A stretch of 64,000 bases of DNA, from NCBI RefSeq assembly GCF_004337505.1, contig NZ_SJZI01000009.1, forward strand, positions 39,435 through 103,434. Reading direction: 5' to 3'. Both the position numbers and the translations under genes were made by a program. The notes below the pieces were generated by a model. It searched no databases and was not told where the DNA came from. It saw nothing but the letters and a program-made list of their open reading frames with translations. Every line of letters begins with the position of its first letter. Position 1 is the first letter of the stretch. The stretch comes from Flaviaestuariibacter flavus. Lineage in GTDB: Bacteria > Bacteroidota > Bacteroidia > Chitinophagales > Chitinophagaceae. Shown piece by piece: positions 43,470 to 52,387 of this stretch.

Positions 43470-45155
43470 TCAAAGCATCTTTTCCAATTTATACCTTATA
43501 ACTTCATCTCCGATTAAATCAACCAGTTGTCCAACTGTCGCTCTCTCCCTTTTATTCACTGAATCCGATTCGAGAGCAAGCACAAGTGATGATATCTTCC
43601 GGTATGCAAAATCACTCATACGTTTTCTACCTAAGAAGAAAGGCTCGGCATATAGGTCATAAAGATTGCCGCCAAAGGTTTTCATTTTTAAATGAACTCC
43701 ATCCAAGGACTGACTAGTTTGGCTTGTATCCAGTATTGTAACGCACTGGTTCGGCAGATCAGATAAAAGAAAGGGCGAGTGCGATGTCAGAACAAGTTGA
43801 ATTTTTCCAGAATATATTTTTGGAAGTACTAACAATAATCTATCGAAAAATTCGGTCTGCCACCGTGGATGGAGGTACAAGTCACCTTCATCAATACAAA
43901 TTAAAAGGTTGGGCTGCCGAGTAAACCTAATTTCATTTCGGATCGATGAAAACAAATTCAAGTAGGCCTTTTCACCGGAACTTATCCCAACCCAGTTCAC
44001 ATCAACATCCTTTAATTCCCCGAACAACGCAACAAAATGTTTGATAAACTCCTTGCCATTCCGTTCATAGTGCACTCTAAAATAATCTACACTCTTAGCT
44101 CGCGCGCCCTCAGTATTATGCTCTTTTAGTATCTCCTGAACAAAGCCGGGCATATCACGTAAGAAGTCTATTTGTTTTTGAATTAAGTCGAACGCCTCAC
44201 TAGATGTGAGTTCGCCAATTGAATCAGTAAGCTTTCTGATTAAATCGTTTGGCATTTTCCAAGTGATGTCTTGGATAAAATTTAGAAGTGCTTCAGTAGC
44301 CGACTCTGTCTCCCTAACAGTGATGTCAGAAACAAATTTTTTTAGACTTTCCGCAAACCCTTCCCCAAAGTTCCCCAAGCCTACAAACTTGGCCATAAAG
44401 TCCGTAAAGTATGCATACCGTAGTGTGTATACAAACTTGCCGGTATCATTAATCTTTCGTACTCTATCGCGAAGAAACCTGCGAATTTCGTCGAAGCTAT
44501 CTCTTATGCTAAAATCTACATTGTAATAATCCCGCCCTGCGTACGGACGAGGCGTCCACACCTTACTTGCAAATAAAACCTCTACAGGGAGACTTATTTC
44601 TAAATCTTTAAACTCATCCGAATCGATAAATTTAATTTGCTTTTCAAAGTCTGAAATCTCTTTCTTTTTAGTTGATCTTGGTTTTCGGTTAATCGAAATG
44701 TCTGCTACTTCTTTATCAAACTCGCTCTTCCTATGATTATAAACGTTAGTAAAATATACGACCTTCAATGGGTTAATACTTTTCTCGTATTCCCTAAATA
44801 TCATAGAGAAACTAGCCTTCGCTGGATCCAACCTATTCCTCAACGAATGATAGCAAATAAAGGCTCCACCATCCCTTACAATCAAAATGAAGTCTGTATT
44901 TAATGAAGTCTTCGCCCCTTTCAAAACTTTGCATATTAATTCGATAGCATTGCTTTTTCCCGAACCGTTTCGACCAATGAGTCCAGTAACCTCATCGATG
45001 GATGGACCAAAGAAAGATTGAGGCAATGGAGTTATATCAACCTTTGAGATCGTATTATCTAACGAATTGTATTGAAATTTTACAGAATTCGAGAGATTTA
45101 AATTGAAGTCCGTGAGATTACGAAACTGCTCTACCCAGATAAAACAGATCTCCAT
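43470..45155 (-). CDS. ptuA: ABC-type ATPase, Septu PtuA-like
   Basis: A 561-residue SMC/ABC-like ATPase. Walker A LIGRNGSGKSNA lies at residues 59-70; a long central helical insertion (about 150-360) is followed by the ABC signature WVGISSGEKAYLNLFSSI, Walker B LLICIDEGDLYLHPRWQ and the H-loop LTSHSPFLLSDLP. This fits AAA_21-type ATPases such as PtuA. With the HNH partner it forms a presumed defence complex. The gene pair is AT-rich versus the Fic gene downstream, so it probably arrived separately. Confidence 0.82.
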   Translation of the reverse strand: MEICFIWVEQFRNLTDFNLNLSNSVKFQYNSLDNTISKVDITPLPQSFFGPSIDEVTGLIGRNGSGKSNAIELICKVLKGAKTSLNTDFILIVRDGGAFICYHSLRNRLDPAKASFSMIFREYEKSINPLKVVYFTNVYNHRKSEFDKEVADISINRKPRSTKKKEISDFEKQIKFIDSDEFKDLEISLPVEVLFASKVWTPRPYAGRDYYNVDFSIRDSFDEIRRFLRDRVRKINDTGKFVYTLRYAYFTDFMAKFVGLGNFGEGFAESLKKFVSDITVRETESATEALLNFIQDITWKMPNDLIRKLTDSIGELTSSEAFDLIQKQIDFLRDMPGFVQEILKEHNTEGARAKSVDYFRVHYERNGKEFIKHFVALFGELKDVDVNWVGISSGEKAYLNLFSSIRNEIRFTRQPNLLICIDEGDLYLHPRWQTEFFDRLLLVLPKIYSGKIQLVLTSHSPFLLSDLPNQCVTILDTSQTSQSLDGVHLKMKTFGGNLYDLYAEPFFLGRKRMSDFAYRKISSLVLALESDSVNKRERATVGQLVDLIGDEVIRYKLEKML

Positions 45156-45472
45156 GTTTAGTTAGTTAGTGGTCGAATATTATGTAAATATTTGTGAACG
45201 GCAATAAATATTGATACATCGCTAGAGGGAGCGACATATTGACTAATTTGGAAAAGAAAACATATTCATTTACCAAGTCCATAAGCCGGTCAAACTGATC
45301 CGCTTTGGCCGGAGTAAACTGACCCTCCTTTTTGCTGGCGAACAGGTATGAGAACCAAAGTCAGATGTAAAAAGCGCTTTAAGCGTGGGCGCCACTACCT
45401 ATCTTTCGCAATTACCTTGGTCCGGACACCGCTGGCAACTTCGCTTGACTTAGCATTATCCATCTTTGCTCA
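45156..45472. other. Intergenic, possible toxin-gene remnant
   Basis: About 320 bp. On the minus strand, directly after the AbiEi-like stop (TGATGAGCAAAGATGG), an overlapping ATG opens but stops within a few codons, and a second frame gives only about 22 codons. This is where an AbiEii toxin gene would start; none remains. The rest shows no gene. Confidence 0.4.
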
Positions 45473-46108
45473 TCAGCTGCTTGTGTGAGCCAGCCGATCA
45501 TCTTTAGACTTTTCCTTTAGGAGTTTTACAATAAAGTCGTTAATACGCGCCGGTGCCAGGCTCACGTCATGAGCAAGATTTTGCGGCGACTCCTGCAGGA
45601 GCAGGGCGTAAATTTTATCCGCGATACCTGAATCAATGTGTGCCGTTTCCAGTTCTTCCAGGGCTTGGATAACAAGACCGCTGATCTCACCGCGCGTGGC
45701 GAGCTTCTTAGGCGTGGTCGGCTTAAAGCGAACCGACATCTTTCCAATGGTAAATTGGCGAGGCGTACCATTTGTCAGGTAAACTAGTTTAGTTGGCACC
45801 TGCGTGGTAAGGCCCAACCGGTGAAGGGCATAGGCGCCCGTAGGACGAATACGAACCTTTTCTTTTTGCGCGATCATCCGGGCTACTTCGTCAGCACCGG
45901 GTGTTATCTCTCCCAAAACTGGATCCTTTTTCGGCAAGTAATAAATACCAGGTGCCAACCGCTTTAGCCGCCCCTCGGTTACTAGTCTGGCCAGCGCTTT
46001 GTTGATGGCCGCCTGGGTTCCCTTCCCCCTATAATCCGTCGGAAAGACAAGTTCACCTTTCTTTTTTCGGGAAAGGGAATCGCGGATATAAGTATGGGTC
46101 GCTTCCAT
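45473..46108 (-). CDS. AbiEi-like antitoxin / DUF6088-type transcriptional regulator, orphan
   Basis: A 211-residue protein. N-terminal winged helix (GELVFPTDYRGKGTQAAINK, ALARLVTEGRLKRLAPGIYY), then the AbiEi-like domain with RPTGAYALHRLGLTTQVPTK and VYLTNGTPRQFTIGKMSVRF. Such proteins repress their own operon and neutralise an AbiEii nucleotidyltransferase toxin encoded immediately downstream. Here no toxin gene follows. Upstream (46109-46200) is AT-rich with ATTAAGACATT- and GAGACATTTTT-like sites (around 46150-46185) that could be operators, unproven. Confidence 0.78.
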   Translation of the reverse strand: MEATHTYIRDSLSRKKKGELVFPTDYRGKGTQAAINKALARLVTEGRLKRLAPGIYYLPKKDPVLGEITPGADEVARMIAQKEKVRIRPTGAYALHRLGLTTQVPTKLVYLTNGTPRQFTIGKMSVRFKPTTPKKLATRGEISGLVIQALEELETAHIDSGIADKIYALLLQESPQNLAHDVSLAPARINDFIVKLLKEKSKDDRLAHTSS

Positions 46109-46373
46109 TGTCTCAAATTTGCAAATAATTGCGACATTATAACGACTAAAAATGTCTCAATTTTTAGAATAATTAAGACATTTTAAAAACACTATCCTGT
46201 CACCTCCTTTCCCGAAATTGTTCCAAACAGCTCCATTGCCGTTTTACACTGGGTTTCCTTCTGGCCTTCCACAACTGATTCTATTTCAGATATTTACAAC
46301 TCCTTTCAAATGATAAATCCCCCGTAATTTCTCCAGCAAAAGGTTTGAGTAACACACTTCCGAGGGAGCATCA

Positions 46374-46396
46374 AACCGGCAACTCGCCGGTTTTTT
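46374..46396 (+). terminator. Terminator at the right edge of the island
   Basis: AACCGGC (46374-46380) / GCCGGTT (46386-46392) followed by TTTT. No plus-strand gene precedes it within the island, so it may be the chromosomal terminator displaced by the insertion. Confidence 0.6.
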
Positions 46397-46410
46397 CATG
46401 CCCGCTCCTC

Positions 46411-46440
46411 AAAAAAAAGAAGGCCCGCAGGCCTTCTTCG
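46411..46440 (-). terminator. Terminator of the adhesin gene
   Basis: GAAGGCC (46419-46425) / GGCCTTC (46430-46436); on the minus strand it is followed by a run of eight T, 23 bp after the adhesin stop. Confidence 0.85.
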
Positions 46441-46462
46441 TCTTTCATATACACTTCTTTCC

Positions 46463-49400
46463 TTACTCTTTCAACAGCCTTACCACCGTCCGCCGCCGCC
46501 CCTGGATCATCTCGGCGAGGTACGTACCGCCGGCATAGCTGACGCCGGTGCGGATCACCTGGCCTGCCGACAGGGAAGTGTACTGCTGCACCACGCGGCC
46601 ACGGAGGTCCGTGATGCGGAGCGTCACGGGTGTTCGGGCATCGTCGCTTTCCACCACCAGCGTAAACTCGCTTTGCGTGGGCACCGGGTATGCCCGCAGG
46701 CCGAAGCGCGCCGTTGCCCCGCAGGCATCGCCAACCGGGACTTTCCGCGCAAAGGTTTCTTCAACGGCTACTGCTATCGACTTAGCGGCAGTCGGCGTGG
46801 TAGCGCCCAGGCTGAAGCCGCTCTTCACCACCAGGTTACCGCCGCGTAGCCCTTTCTGGCCACTCTTGTTCAGGAGCCACTCACTCGAGTAGATCAGGTT
46901 GGCCAGCACGGCCGGGTTGGCGGTGCCTTCCACCAGCACGATCGAAATCGAATCCTGGCTGCCCGGATCACCGCGGTCGGTCATGTACACATAAAGGGTT
47001 TTGTTGCCGCCCCTGGCTACCGGCGCCAGTGGGTTGGTGACGTCGGTGAGGTTGGCCTTGGAGGAGAACTGCGCCGTCTGCAGCGCCGGGTTCGATGCAT
47101 TTACGGCCAGCGACTGCAGCGAGTTGGCCTTGATCTGGTAGGTATGCAACACCCCATCATTCTCCGTGCGGCGGAACACGATGTTCATGTTGCCCTGCAG
47201 GCTTGTTCCCTTCTTGGTGTACTTCACATTAAAGCCAAAGTTGGTCTTCGTGCCTATATCCGATTTCATTGTTCCCACCGATTTATCCGGCACCACGTGG
47301 CCGCCGCCGGTGATGAAGTCACCCACCGGCTTGTACACCGTTACAACCGTATTGTCGGCGGTGCAGTCGCGGCGGTAATAGCCATAGTCCACCACGATGC
47401 CGATGCTGATCTCGCGGTCGGTTTCCGCACTGGAAAGAACCACCGTGTCGTTGAACGCAACCGTGCCGATGCGCGAGTCGCCGGCGATGAGCACCACCGG
47501 CAGCCAGCCCGACAGGGGCGTCCGGCTTTCACCGTTCACGAACATCACTTTTGCATTGCGGATATCCCCGGCTGCCTTGTCGTAGGCGGGGTCGGCGGGC
47601 ACCGCGGTGATATCGAGCACCTGGGCACGCAGCTTCACAATGGCCGTTGTCGTCGTTCCCGTACTCATCAGCTGGTCGCCGGTATACTCGATGCGGGCAT
47701 CTTCCTTGTCGATGGTGAAATACGGGTCGCTCAGCGTGTTATTTGCCGTGGTGAGCCCGTAGTTGCCGTTCGGGGTTTTGAACACTGCGGTGATCGTTTT
47801 GGTGCCCGGGGCCATCTGGCCGGCGACGGTTTCGAGCAGCGAAGTCGGCAGCGCGGCCACCAGGTCGGCACCGTCGATGCTGAATACCACTGTCCCCATG
47901 ACCTGGGTACCCACCTTAAAGATGACGCTGTCGGCGGCCCCGGCCGTGTTGGCAAATTTCGGAGCCCCGCCGATGATACGCGCGCGGAAGGTCACCGTGT
48001 CGCTGTATTGCCGGCGCGCAGGGACGGGCACGCCGAAATAAGTGGTGATGCTTGCTGCATTGATGCGGAAGGTGGCTCCCCTATAGGTCAGCGTATAATT
48101 GCTGTTGAGCGCCACGCTTCCCTGCAGGATCGCATAATTGTCCACATTTTCACCAGCCACCCTTTCCAGGCTACCGCTGAAGGTATCGTTGAATGCAAGC
48201 GAGCCGTTGGTGATCTGGTAAGTCAGCACAGGGTCGGGAGCGCCGTAACTTTTGGCTTTTGCATCCGCCGTGATACAAACAGGACGTTTGTCGATGACAA
48301 AGTTGCTGCCTGCGAACACAATGGCGTAGTTGCCGGTATGATCAACGCTGCCTTCCTTGATGACAAGGCCGCCGATTCCGATTGGGTAGGTGCCGGCGCT
48401 CTCGCCCGCATCCCGCGACAGGCCGCCGGAGAAGGCATCCCAGGAAGCGAGGCTTTGACCGGCTCCGAGTGTATATGCGAACGCCGGGTCGGCATTACCA
48501 TAGGTCTTGTGCTGCCCGGCAGTCACATTGATATTGAGCGCGCGCTTTCGGATCCTGAAGCTGTCTTGTTCAAAGGTCTCCGCATAGTTGCCGCCATAGG
48601 TATAGGTGCCTTTCGTGATCACGTAAGCGCCCACATCCTCGCCGGCCGCACGGATCAATGTGCCCGAGGCGCCATCGCCCGCCACAATGCTGCCCGATGT
48701 CACTTTCGCTTTGAGCACGCTGTCGGCATCGCCATAGATCTTGCCGGCCGCGTTGGCAGTGAGCGTAATGGCGCGCGGGCCAATTGAGAAACTGTCTTCA
48801 ACAAAAGTCTCGAGGTAATTGCTACCGTAGGAATACGTGCCCTGCCGGATGACATAACGTCCCACGTTTTCGCCGGGTGCCCGGTTCAATGCCCCGGTGG
48901 GCGCATCGTTTCCGGCAATCGTGCCCGTTGTTACCCGGGCGGTCAACGGCGGGTCGGGATCACCATACGTTTTGCTCTTCGCATCCGCTGTTATTGTAAT
49001 GGCGCGCCGTTCGATGGCAAAATCGCTTCCATTAAAACTGATCGCATAGTTGCCCGTATGGTCCACGCTGCCCTCTTTGATTGAAAGCCCTGCCTGCCGG
49101 ATGGGATAATTGCCCACCTGCTCGCCCGCATCGCGGCTAAGGTTGCCGCTGAATGCATCCCATGAAGCAAGATGCTCTCCGGCGCCGAGGGTGTATGCGA
49201 AGGAAGCCGGATCGGCGTTGCCATAGGTTTTGTGCTGCCCATCGTTAACGTTGATGCTGATGGGGCGCTTACTGATGCGGAAGCTGTCCTCCACGAAGTT
49301 TTCCGAATAATTCCCTCCATACGAATAGCTGCCCCGGGTGATAACATAGGCTCCTACGCCTTCCCCGGTCGCGCGAACTAAGGTACCCGAGGGGGCATCG

Positions 49401-51580
49401 CCCGGCACGATACTGCCCGACGTCACCTTCGCCTTGAGCACGCTGTCGGCATCTCCATAAACTTTGCCGGCCGCGTTGGCGGTAATTGTGATGGCCCGCT
49501 GGCCGATACTGAAGCTGTCTTTCACAAATGTTTCCGCATAATTGCCACCGTAGGAATACGTACCCTGCCGGATCGCATAGCGGCCGACATTTTCGCCCGC
49601 GTCGCGCGTCAGTGTTCCGCTGGCCGCGTCGGTGCCAATCGTGTTCCCCGAAGTCACCTTCGCGGTGAACTGCGGGTCGCTATCACCATAGGTTTTGTTC
49701 TTTGGATCGGCCGTGATGGTGATCGGTCGCGGACTGATGGTAAGGCTGTCTTCAACGTAGGTCTCCACGTAGTTCGCACCGTAGGTATAGGTGCCCTGTT
49801 TGATGGCATAACGACCGGCGTTCTTGCCGCCGGTGCGGGCCAGGGCGCCGCTGGGCATATCGGGGCCGATGATGCTGCCTGCCGTTACCTGCGCCGTCAG
49901 CGGCGGGTCGTCCTCGCCATACACCTTGCTCTTCGCATCCGCGGTAATCGTGATGGCTCTTGCGGCCACAGTCAGCAGGGCCGTCTCGTCGGTGGTATCG
50001 GCGCCGCAGCTGTTGCTTACGATGCAGCGGTACCTGCGTCCGCTCGCGGCTACGCCGGGCGTATCGATGCTGAGTGTGCCTGTGGCGGCGCCGTGGTAGT
50101 CATTGTTATCAAGCACATTGTTCCACGACGAAATATACTCCTGCCACTGGTAGTTCGGCGCCGGTGTGCCGCCTGCGGCAACCGTAAACGAGGCATTGTT
50201 GCCGTAGGTGACCGACTGTGGCAGGGGCTCGCTGCTAACAACGGCAGCCGTATTCATACTGATGGCGAGCGAGCGGGCGTTGCTGGTGCCGCAGACGTTC
50301 GTCGCCTTGACAGTAATGGAGCCTGCCGTATTGCCGAAGTTGACCGTGATGGCGTTCTGGCCATCGCCCGTGGCTACAGAGGCGCCCGTGGGCACGGTCC
50401 ATACGTAGCTGGTAGCACCGGCAACGGAACCTGTCGAATACGATACGCCCTTCGCGCCGCTGCACACTGTCGTCAGCCCGCTGATGGGGCCCGGGGTTGC
50501 GGGCATAGCCGGGAGCGTAGCGATGGAAACGATGTTGGAGTAGCCACTGAAGCCGCCGCCGTTACCAGCGCGCAACCTGTAGAAATACGTATTGCCGGCA
50601 GTAAGGCCGGTGATGACGAACGAGCTCACCGCACCAAGGGAAGAATCTTTATAATTCCCCACGATCGCGCCCGTGCTGAAGCCGTTGTTGCGCGCCACAT
50701 CCAGGAAATAGCCGGTAGCGCCCGCAACCTGGTTCCAGCTTACCGAAACCTGCGTGCAGCCCGCATCGGTGCCGGCATTGGCCGTGGGTGCCGACGGGGC
50801 CTGCGGAAGGGTTCCGTAGGTAATGACATTGGAAACCGCCGCCGTACCGCAGCTGTTGGAGGCCCGCACACGGTAGTAATAGGTAGTGTTGGCGTTAAGC
50901 CCGGTAACGGTATACGTCGTTACGTTGCCCACATCGAAGCTGTTATAGGTTTTACCACCCGCTGTAATAAAGGTGGCGAAGCCGGCATCCTGCGATACGT
51001 CGAGCAGGTACTTCGTGGCATTCGCCGACGCGCTCCAGTTGGCCGTGATGGCGGAAGCGGTAGCCCCGCTGCCGCTATTGGCGGTTGCAGCTGCCGTAAG
51101 CGGGCTCACCACGACATTCAGCGAGCGCGTGGCAGGACCCGTGCACAGGGATGCCGTTACGCTGAAGGTAACGGTAGCCGTTCCGCTAAAACCGGCGGCC
51201 CACGTTACCGTGGCGCTTCCGTTCACAAATGAAATAGTATTACCCGTACCGCTGACGGTCCAGTTGAAGCCCGACACATCACCGTAGGTAACACTATAGG
51301 AGCTCGTCCCGGCACCCTGGCAACGGCTGGCAGGACCGCTGATCGCCGAAAGGTTGCAGGCAGGTTGTGGCGCGTCGGTGAAGATGGCCTCGGCATGCAG
51401 CCCGGAACTGTTGCCGTTGGCGCTGGCAATGAGCGTCGCCCACTCGGCATCACCATCGAGTGGGACAGTCCAATAAGTAACAAAGCTGCCCGAAGAGTCG
51501 GCGATCACCGTCCAGGGCTGGTGGTACTGCGGGTCGGATCCGACAGAATCCGCATCATTATGCAGCACTTGAAGAGTCAC
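46463..51580 (-). CDS. Giant T9SS-exported adhesin with FN3, PKD/Ig and MBG repeats; 5' end damaged
   Basis: A 1705-codon frame. N-terminal remnant of an Ig-like domain, PKD-like (GDVSGFNWTVSGTGNTISF), two FN3 domains with GLNANTTYYYRV and GLTAGNTYFYRL, another PKD, an Ig-like domain, then eight MBG (YG-type) repeats of about 75 residues, each starting like ITITADAKSKVYGEDDPPL (residues about 535-1165). The end AYPVPTQSEFTLVVESDD to VVRLLKE is a type A T9SS sorting domain. The frame extends without a start to about 51653 (DYPPGAVVTLTGTGFLPGET), then a stop; no signal peptide is found, so export as written is unlikely. Probably 5'-truncated or frameshifted. Confidence 0.8.
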   Translation of the reverse strand: MTLQVLHNDADSVGSDPQYHQPWTVIADSSGSFVTYWTVPLDGDAEWATLIASANGNSSGLHAEAIFTDAPQPACNLSAISGPASRCQGAGTSSYSVTYGDVSGFNWTVSGTGNTISFVNGSATVTWAAGFSGTATVTFSVTASLCTGPATRSLNVVVSPLTAAATANSGSGATASAITANWSASANATKYLLDVSQDAGFATFITAGGKTYNSFDVGNVTTYTVTGLNANTTYYYRVRASNSCGTAAVSNVITYGTLPQAPSAPTANAGTDAGCTQVSVSWNQVAGATGYFLDVARNNGFSTGAIVGNYKDSSLGAVSSFVITGLTAGNTYFYRLRAGNGGGFSGYSNIVSIATLPAMPATPGPISGLTTVCSGAKGVSYSTGSVAGATSYVWTVPTGASVATGDGQNAITVNFGNTAGSITVKATNVCGTSNARSLAISMNTAAVVSSEPLPQSVTYGNNASFTVAAGGTPAPNYQWQEYISSWNNVLDNNDYHGAATGTLSIDTPGVAASGRRYRCIVSNSCGADTTDETALLTVAARAITITADAKSKVYGEDDPPLTAQVTAGSIIGPDMPSGALARTGGKNAGRYAIKQGTYTYGANYVETYVEDSLTISPRPITITADPKNKTYGDSDPQFTAKVTSGNTIGTDAASGTLTRDAGENVGRYAIRQGTYSYGGNYAETFVKDSFSIGQRAITITANAAGKVYGDADSVLKAKVTSGSIVPGDAPSGTLVRATGEGVGAYVITRGSYSYGGNYSENFVEDSFRISKRPISINVNDGQHKTYGNADPASFAYTLGAGEHLASWDAFSGNLSRDAGEQVGNYPIRQAGLSIKEGSVDHTGNYAISFNGSDFAIERRAITITADAKSKTYGDPDPPLTARVTTGTIAGNDAPTGALNRAPGENVGRYVIRQGTYSYGSNYLETFVEDSFSIGPRAITLTANAAGKIYGDADSVLKAKVTSGSIVAGDGASGTLIRAAGEDVGAYVITKGTYTYGGNYAETFEQDSFRIRKRALNINVTAGQHKTYGNADPAFAYTLGAGQSLASWDAFSGGLSRDAGESAGTYPIGIGGLVIKEGSVDHTGNYAIVFAGSNFVIDKRPVCITADAKAKSYGAPDPVLTYQITNGSLAFNDTFSGSLERVAGENVDNYAILQGSVALNSNYTLTYRGATFRINAASITTYFGVPVPARRQYSDTVTFRARIIGGAPKFANTAGAADSVIFKVGTQVMGTVVFSIDGADLVAALPTSLLETVAGQMAPGTKTITAVFKTPNGNYGLTTANNTLSDPYFTIDKEDARIEYTGDQLMSTGTTTTAIVKLRAQVLDITAVPADPAYDKAAGDIRNAKVMFVNGESRTPLSGWLPVVLIAGDSRIGTVAFNDTVVLSSAETDREISIGIVVDYGYYRRDCTADNTVVTVYKPVGDFITGGGHVVPDKSVGTMKSDIGTKTNFGFNVKYTKKGTSLQGNMNIVFRRTENDGVLHTYQIKANSLQSLAVNASNPALQTAQFSSKANLTDVTNPLAPVARGGNKTLYVYMTDRGDPGSQDSISIVLVEGTANPAVLANLIYSSEWLLNKSGQKGLRGGNLVVKSGFSLGATTPTAAKSIAVAVEETFARKVPVGDACGATARFGLRAYPVPTQSEFTLVVESDDARTPVTLRITDLRGRVVQQYTSLSAGQVIRTGVSYAGGTYLAEMIQGRRRTVVRLLKE

Positions 51581-51695
51581 TGTTTCTCCGGGGAGAAATC
51601 CCGTGCCCGTGAGCGTTACAACGGCGCCGGGCGGGTAGTCGGGAAGGCAGCGTCACTGCGCATCCCACGGCAATGCCTTTTGTGAAGCGTTCTTC

Positions 51696-51722
51696 CCCCG
51701 GTGGCGGTCACCGGGTTTTTGG
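51696..51722 (+). terminator. Hairpin with T-tract, orientation plus
   Basis: CCCGGTG / CACCGGG separated by a short loop and followed by TTTTT. It lies upstream of the adhesin frame with no plus-strand gene before it, so its role is unclear. A second hairpin (AACTCCGG/CCGGAGT, about 51791-51812) is T-rich on the minus strand. Confidence 0.5.
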
Positions 51723-51919
51723 GACGGTTTTGCCTCAACCGGCGCGTCTCGAAGCAAAGCACGGTATCGTGCCACTGCCGGAAAAAAGGAAACTCCGGTG
51801 AAAACCGGAGTCGTCAATAAACCAACTAAACTGCTCTTGAGGAGCGTTTAAGTTCGGGCAAGGTACAGCGTTTTGCCAGACCCGGGCCGCCTTTTCTTGC
51901 CCGGAGGCGGGCGCAGGCA

Positions 51920-51956
51920 CGTGCAAATCCGCCCCGGGAGCGGATTTGCACGTTTT
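51920..51956. terminator. Long perfect hairpin
   Basis: 13-bp perfect stem CGTGCAAATCCGC (51920-51932) / GCGGATTTGCACG (51940-51952), then TTTTC on the plus strand. Near the 3' end of the broken lipoprotein gene. Confidence 0.6.
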
Positions 51957-51995
51957 CAAACAAATAAAACGCCGGAGCCTAACCTGGAAGCCTGC

Positions 51996-52278
51996 TCAGG
52001 GTTGCGCAGCGGGCACCGCCTTTTCCAGCTGCCCGACGCGCTGCCACGACGGGTCGGCATGGAGCACCACCGCGATGCGGAGGTCGTTGCGGGTGTCGTA
52101 CACGGAAGCGGTGCCGCCCTGCAGCACACCGTTCATTTCTGCCGTCTACCAGCACCCGCGCCTTGGCGGGGTCGCTGTCGATGACCACACCCTAGTTCGG
52201 GCCGTGGATGATGAGGGCGCAGCCGGGGCCGGCAGCAAGCGCAAGAAAAAGTAAAGCAAGGGGAAAATGTTTTCGCAT
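51996..52278 (-). pseudogene. Broken lipoprotein gene
   Basis: From ATG 52278 the reverse strand gives MRKHFPLALLFLALAAGPGC (lipoprotein signal, Cys20) and ALIIHGPN, then a TAG stop; the same frame continues GVVIDSDPAKARVLVDG and then shifts frame to MNGVLQGGTASVYDTRNDLR and a tail ending VGQLEKAVPAAQP. One stop plus one frameshift separate clearly related parts. VVIDSDPAKARVLVDG resembles a PEGA-like domain. Either a pseudogene or sequencing errors. Confidence 0.7.
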
Positions 52279-52387
52279 AGCAGTCGGTTCATGGTATAAA
52301 TAACAAGATAAGCAATGCGTTCCACCCGCGCAGCGCCGGGCTGGAACGGCTTTTTCTATACTGTACGCCAACAGAAAGGCACCACAC

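Larger units (their letters stand above)
20696..46370. mobile_element. Integrative defence island at tRNA-Asn (ends approximate)
   Basis: A large serine recombinase lies at the tRNA-Asn 3' end, and everything to about 46.3 kb is nuclease, restriction, toxin or ATPase genes, many visibly AT-richer than the flanking chromosome. Composition changes by module (AT-rich at 22.4-26.9, 31.8-39.5 and 42.4-45.2 kb; GC-richer at 26.9-31.8 and 40-42.2 kb), pointing to stepwise assembly. The right end is guessed from the return of GC-rich chromosomal genes and a GGGAGC match at about 46364-46369 to the tRNA end; no long direct repeat of the tRNA was found. Confidence 0.6.

Noticed and set aside
45156..45472. 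Retron msr/msd RNA for the Septu-like pair
   Set aside because: No reverse transcriptase gene lies near and no long inverted stem was seen.
46330..46390. A second tRNA fragment as att repeat
   Set aside because: Only about six bases match the tRNA end; no T-arm sequence is present.
51735..51959. 74-codon minus-strand frame upstream of the adhesin
   Set aside because: Does not join the adhesin frame and lacks a signal peptide; two hairpins lie within it.
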